A DNA stretch of 64,000 bases, taken from NCBI GenBank assembly GCA_016508695.1, contig VNKQ01000007.1, forward strand, positions 496,001 through 560,000. The letters are read 5' to 3'. Source of the stretch: Hyphodiscus hymeniophilus (lineage: Eukaryota; Ascomycota; Leotiomycetes; Helotiales; Hyphodiscaceae). The position numbers were made by a program, and so were the translations under genes. The notes under the pieces are model-generated. The model was not told the DNA's origin and made no database searches. It saw only the letters and a list, made by a program, of their open reading frames with translations. Within the stretch, counting starts at the first letter, position 1, and every line of letters starts with the position of its first letter. Positions 59,862 to 64,000 of this stretch are shown piece after piece.

Positions 59862-61704
59862 TCAAGTTCTCCGGTGGATGAATACAGGTAGTTCCTGAAC
59901 CTTAAAATGGAATCCTTCACGAATTTCCGAACCATCATCAGGGAAGATGCGGCGGTATTCGAATCTTCTGAAGAGCGTTGCCACTGTCTTCTTTAATTCC
60001 ATGAACGCGACCTGCTTCGAGTCAGGCAATTTTCTCGATACACGACAAGATACTCACATTTCGACCGATGCAGGCTCTGGGTCCGTAACTGAAGCCAAGG
60101 AAGTGCTTCTCTAGTTCATTCCTATCATTCCCAGTCCATCGCTCAGGCTCATATTCAAGAGCATTCTGGCCCCAAACCCTTGCATCACGATGTGTGGTAT
60201 ACGTTGGAGTACTGAGTACCGTGCCTGCTTCAAAAAACTCACCACATACCTTCGCGCCTCCTTTCGAAACAACTCTCGGTAAACCTACCGAAACCGTCGT
60301 CCTCAACCGCAAAGTCTCATGAATCACACCGCTGACATACGGTAAATCTTTGCACTCGGCAAAAGACGACACCCAATTCTCTGGCAGTGGCGATGGGAAC
60401 GCTGAATCCAACTCAGCCTGCAGTTTCCGAAGCTTCTGTGGGTATAATATCATCATATCGATCACATGCGTGATTGTGTTTCCTGTTGTATCGGAGCCAG
60501 CAATCAGCTGTGTCAGAGCTTCAGCTTTGATCTCATTATCGGGGAGCATGCCACCCTTTTCGGGGTCGCTGGCCGACAATAAGTAGAACAAGATATCTTT
60601 CCTGTCTGGATCGCCTGCTATAGCTCTTCGCTTGTCGACGGCTGCCATTCCCATCCGGCCAAGGGCTGACGCAGCTTTAGATCCAGTGCTGAAGAAGGGG
60701 TCGAAGAAAAAGTACGGCGTCCAAGCTGAAGTCAGCATGTTAGTCAATTCCTGTTGTTTCTTGATCTAAAGGTATTACTACTTTTGATCCATGGCATTTG
60801 ACCAACAGTTGCACACCACTCTCCCCGATCACGAAGTTTGGTGATGAAGCCAACATTATCAAAACCCGCAGCCGTGAAGCCAAAGGGGTCTCCGAAAGCC
60901 TTCACACATGTCAACATTGCCAGTCATCTTACTCTCATGTTGAGGCACTTACCAGATCACCAATGATATCGAAAGCCAAAAACCCACTCCACTTCGCCGC
61001 ATCGAGAGCCGCCTCACCCTTCCTTTGCCTCTCCTTGATCCTCTCGTCGACTCTCCCGAGCTCAACATACCTCCCCGCCTTTCCCGTCTCGATCATAGCC
61101 TCCATCTGGCTCCCATAAATCGCTAGTGCTTTCGTAATATATGGCTCGAAACCAAGCATAGACTTTGGACTGAACATATGCGATACAATTTTTCGTTTAC
61201 GAGAATGTTTCAACCGGTCACGAGTAGTGAAAATGTTGTCCTCGATGTTGTCGAAGGCGTAATAAAATTCCGATTTCAAAAAGCCGTTGCCGTGCCCGAG
61301 CACATCGCGGATGCTGTGAGGGTGTGCTACGCTGACATGGTTGGGTGCTATTCGGACGAAATCTCCATGGGCTTGATGTTGTTCGTCGATTGTGAGCGAA
61401 ATACGATGTTTTCTACTCGGTATTAAGATAGGAGTAGAAGTTTGAGAGGATATGTTGAGTACCTTGCTTGGATAAGCATCCAAAGGTCAGATACCTTGGC
61501 AGTGAGCGGACCAGGGAAGCGCTTGAGTCCATTTTCATTCCGAAAGAATGGAAATATCCAATATATCTAAAATACTCATCAGCGACAATATGAGAAAACA
61601 GATCGTCGTTATCGACTCACAGCAGCCACCAACAAGGCACCAGTCCCCCAGGCCCACATAGGGAGACTAAGCAGTCCATTTGCTACACTATCCAGCACAC
61701 TCAT
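59862..61704 (-). CDS. cytochrome P450, CYP53-like (benzoate 4-hydroxylase group)
   Basis: Six exons: 61621-61704, 61463-61566, 60953-61412, 60782-60899, 60058-60725 and 59862-60011. Introns are 54, 50, 53, 56 and 46 bases, and the protein is 527 residues. N-terminal membrane anchor (LLSLPMWAWGTGALLVAAIYW) followed by the Pro-rich hinge FPGPL. P450 landmarks: HGDFVRIAPNHVSV, C-helix KHSRKRKIVSHMFSPKS, I-helix LIAGSDTTGNT, K-helix ETLR (ExxR), YEPERW, and heme loop FSYGPRACIGRN with ligand Cys474. The stretch FTTRDRLKHSRKRKIVSH closely recalls CYP53 enzymes, which para-hydroxylate benzoate at the ER membrane. The fourth donor is ambiguous by three bases. The gene shares a 474-base promoter with an FAD monooxygenase. 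Confidence 0.92.
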
Positions 61705-62178
61705 ATTAAGATGTCATTTCCTTCTAGAATAGATTTAACTTCTCAAGTCAGTCACCGGTCAGTCTACATGCTAGTATTTATTCTTCGAGAATTCAGGCCG
61801 AAGTAGCCTTATCAGTCCCACTTCTGGAACTCTGCTATCCCAATGAACATGGGCCGATTTGCGAGGCACAGATCGCTATACCCCTTATTTCCGACGTAAT
61901 GGCCAGCGATTTGAAGTGTTTGGGCTCTCTTATCTGGTATTCTGGGTTATCTTGCGTTGTAAGTGGGGGAGGGGTGACAGAATAGGCCTGAAGTGTTGTG
62001 CCAAGGATGGGTTTTTAGCGAATATTTCAAGGTTGGGGAAAGTGGACATGGTAAAGTGGACATGGTATGGAGACACTCTCTCCTTTGCATGGTTTGTGAT
62101 TGTGATTCTAGCTTCTGCGGCGTTTGCTCGCTTTTTCTGTATCGTCTTCGCTGACACAGAGAAGTTACTGTACTGGCG
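61705..62178. promoter_or_regulatory. divergent promoter, P450 / FAD monooxygenase
   Basis: 474 bases between the start codons of two oppositely oriented oxidative enzymes, so shared control is likely. A 121-codon plus-strand ORF (61859-62224) spans it and looks non-coding. A short tandem motif AAAGTGGACATGGT occurs twice in a row at 62039-62064. Confidence 0.45.
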
Positions 62179-63677
62179 ATGCCTCAACAACAAAAGAAGA
62201 ACCGGCCTGCTGAGGCAAAATTAAATGTACAGTATTTGAGCACCCTTTATATTTGCTTCATAACCCTACCTGATTCTAAAGACTGATTTAGATTCTCGTC
62301 GTCGGCGCCGGCCTCGGTGGAGTCGGCGCAGCAATATCGTCCCTCCTTGCTGGCCACTCAGTCCACATTCTCGAAAGCGCCTCAGGAATAGGCGAAATAG
62401 GAGCCGGCATCCAAGTCCTCCCCAACTCTTCCAAAGTTCTCAAATACTGGGGTCTAGAAGCTGCATTGACTGCACAAGCTATACTTCCCAAGCGAGCGAA
62501 TCTTCTTCGCTGGAAAGAAGGTACGCGGCTGAGCAGTCTCGACTTCGCTGCTTCAGCTGCGAAGTACCCAGGGACAAGTTATTGGGATTTCCATAGAGCG
62601 GATTTGCATCGAGTATTAATCCAGAGAATGCTTGAGTTGGGCGGGACGGTTGAATGCGCGGCTAGGGTTGTCGACGTTAGGACGAACGTTGAGGGGCAGA
62701 AGAGTGACGCGACGGTGGTACTGGCAGATGGGAGGCAATTCACCGCTGATTTAGTTGTTGGTGCAGACGGGATACATTCGAGGATGAGAGAGATCTTAGT
62801 GGGAAAGCCGCAACCGCCGACCAAGACAGGAGATTTGGCGTACAGACTGTTGCTGGACACAAATGAAATGCTGAAAGATCCAGAGCTGGCTCCATTCGTG
62901 AGAGACGAAGAAGTCAACTACTGGATCGGGCCTGATATCCACGTCGTCACCTACATCCTCCGCAAAGGCTCGTTATGCAACATGGTCCTTCTTGTTCCAG
63001 ACGATATGCCAGCCGACGGTGCGTCAACACTCGAAGGCAACGTCGAGGAAATGCGGGCCTTGTGTACAAAATGGGACCCACGTATCTCCAAACTTCTTGC
63101 TCTCTGCTCCAACGTTTCAAAATGGCGGCTCTGCATCGTTGAGCCCCTAGAAACATGGTACCATCCATCCGGCTCCTTCGTTCTGCTCGGTGATTCCGTA
63201 CACGCCACTCTCCCTTATTTATCATCTGGGGCTGGGATGTCGTTTGAAGATGCTGCCGTTTTGGGCGACTGTCTAGGACGGCTGAGAGCTACTTCAGTGG
63301 CCGAGAAGCTGTTTGCGTTGAAAGTCTACCAGCAATGTAGGAAAGAGAGGACGGAGATGATTGTGCAGAGGGGGAGTATGCAGCAGATCCTTTATCATCT
63401 GCATGATGGACCTGAGCAGGAGGAGCGTGACAGGAGGCTTGCGGTGAACGACAGCGCGAAAACAGATTCTGAAATGGAGGCTGGAGAGGCACTGGTTTGG
63501 CGAGACCCAATACTTGCACCCAAGTTACTAGGCTACGATCACCTAATTGATGTGAGTTTAGATCCCATGAATCAAATTGTGAGCAGACTCCTTATTGACA
63601 TATCTTCCCTGTAGGTCGAGAAGTATTGGAGTTTGATGGAGGCAGGAGAAAACAGAGCGAGTACACACCAAATATAA
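62179..63677 (+). CDS. FAD-dependent aromatic monooxygenase (salicylate-hydroxylase-like)
   Basis: Three exons, 62179-62226, 62292-63551 and 63615-63677, with introns of 65 and 63 bases, give 456 residues. It is a group A flavoprotein hydroxylase. The ADP-binding GxGxxG is ILVVGAGLGGVGAAIS, which starts exactly after intron 1, followed by ribose-binding Glu in VHILESASGIGEIGAGIQ. The dual-function DG motif is LVVGADGIHSRMRE, and the second FAD loop is VLLGDSVHATLPYLSSGAGM (GD near residue 335). The best relatives by motif are salicylate 1-hydroxylase, 3-hydroxybenzoate 6-hydroxylase and 6-hydroxynicotinate 3-monooxygenase. The substrate cannot be chosen from sequence. Its pairing with a CYP53-like P450 suggests consecutive hydroxylation of an aromatic acid. 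Cytosolic; the short exon 3 ends STHQI. Confidence 0.9.
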
Positions 63678-64000
63678 AAGCCAGTCTTTTAATCCCTGCA
63701 GTGAAGAGCGGTGTTTTCGAGCCTCGCGTTGGATTTTGAGATTGGTTAAGATAAGGTCTGCGGGGGAAGTCACTACTCTTGAGGTTGAGCTTCTTAGGAC
63801 CTGAATGTCACCCGCACGCACCTTCATGGCGCAACTAGCTCATAATCTTTGCATTGTTGCAATCTGAGGGCCGAGCTGGTATTTGAAGGCTCTATGAAGT
63901 CATCATCTACTCTTTTGGAATACTATCCCCTAACGGACGGTCGTTGTGATCAGGGAAACCGCTTTCGGCATCTCGACACCGCGCCTGATGTCCGCAACGA
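63678..64000. other. intergenic to window end, nothing recognised
   Basis: 3' flank of the FAD monooxygenase gene. A minus-strand ORF (63558-63827) overlaps the end of that gene and has no domain. Confidence 0.5.

Noticed and set aside
1..64000. Bacterial-type features: operons, CRISPR arrays, Shine-Dalgarno sites, phage or plasmid genes; also tRNA and rRNA genes
   Set aside because: Short spliced introns and fungal gene families identify eukaryotic nuclear DNA. No CRISPR-like spaced repeats and no convincing tRNA cloverleaf or rRNA were found by eye; a tRNAscan run would be needed to exclude tRNA genes fully.

Overview
This is nuclear DNA of a filamentous ascomycete (Pezizomycotina). Most protein genes are broken by 46-65 base introns with GT...AG ends and CTRAC/TGAC-like branch sequences. 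The gene families are typical of moulds: a Zn2Cys6 regulator, a CYP53-like P450, L-galactonate dehydratase, GT90, and an Ndt80-type regulator. Transposon remains are extremely AT-rich and carry only transition mutations, the mark of repeat-induced point mutation (RIP). Class level cannot be settled from the sequence; Leotiomycetes is only a guess.

Layout. Bases 1-4981 are gene-poor, with one possible broken small gene. An MFS transporter lies at 4982-6505. Bases 7838-15762 are a transposon nest: a 1.35 kb Tc1/mariner-like element split by a 6.57 kb Ty3/Gypsy element. Both lie on the minus strand, both are RIP-degraded, and both have target duplications and ends that can be read to the base. 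The right end of the nest touches the first codons of a membrane-protein ORF (15765-16754). Next come a LYC1-like lysine acetyltransferase (-) and an allophanate-hydrolase-like amidase (+), which are divergent, then a Zn2Cys6 regulator that may be DAL81/TamA-like, and a GT90 (CAP10) glycosyltransferase.

The centre (29.7-43.2 kb) is an N-acetylglucosamine (GlcNAc) catabolic cluster. It holds a GH3-GNAT fusion beta-N-acetylglucosaminidase (-), GlcNAc-6-phosphate deacetylase (+), glucosamine-6-phosphate deaminase (-), a hexokinase-family GlcNAc kinase (+) and an Ndt80-like regulator of the RON1 type (+). Together they would release GlcNAc, phosphorylate it, deacetylate it and deaminate it to fructose-6-phosphate, under their own regulator. 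No dedicated GlcNAc transporter is seen beside them.

Bases 43.2-47.5 kb are gene-poor and carry a decayed protein-kinase pseudogene. Then come L-galactonate dehydratase of the D-galacturonate pathway, a proline racemase/hydroxyproline epimerase-family enzyme, a 70-bp tandem repeat, a single-pass membrane protein with a proline/serine-rich tail, a membrane-anchored spermidine-synthase-fold protein, two small uncharacterised proteins, and finally a divergent pair made of a CYP53-like P450 and an FAD aromatic monooxygenase, which suggests aromatic acid hydroxylation.

Gene models were spliced by hand. Every multi-exon model listed closes in frame over its full length, but no transcript data were available.
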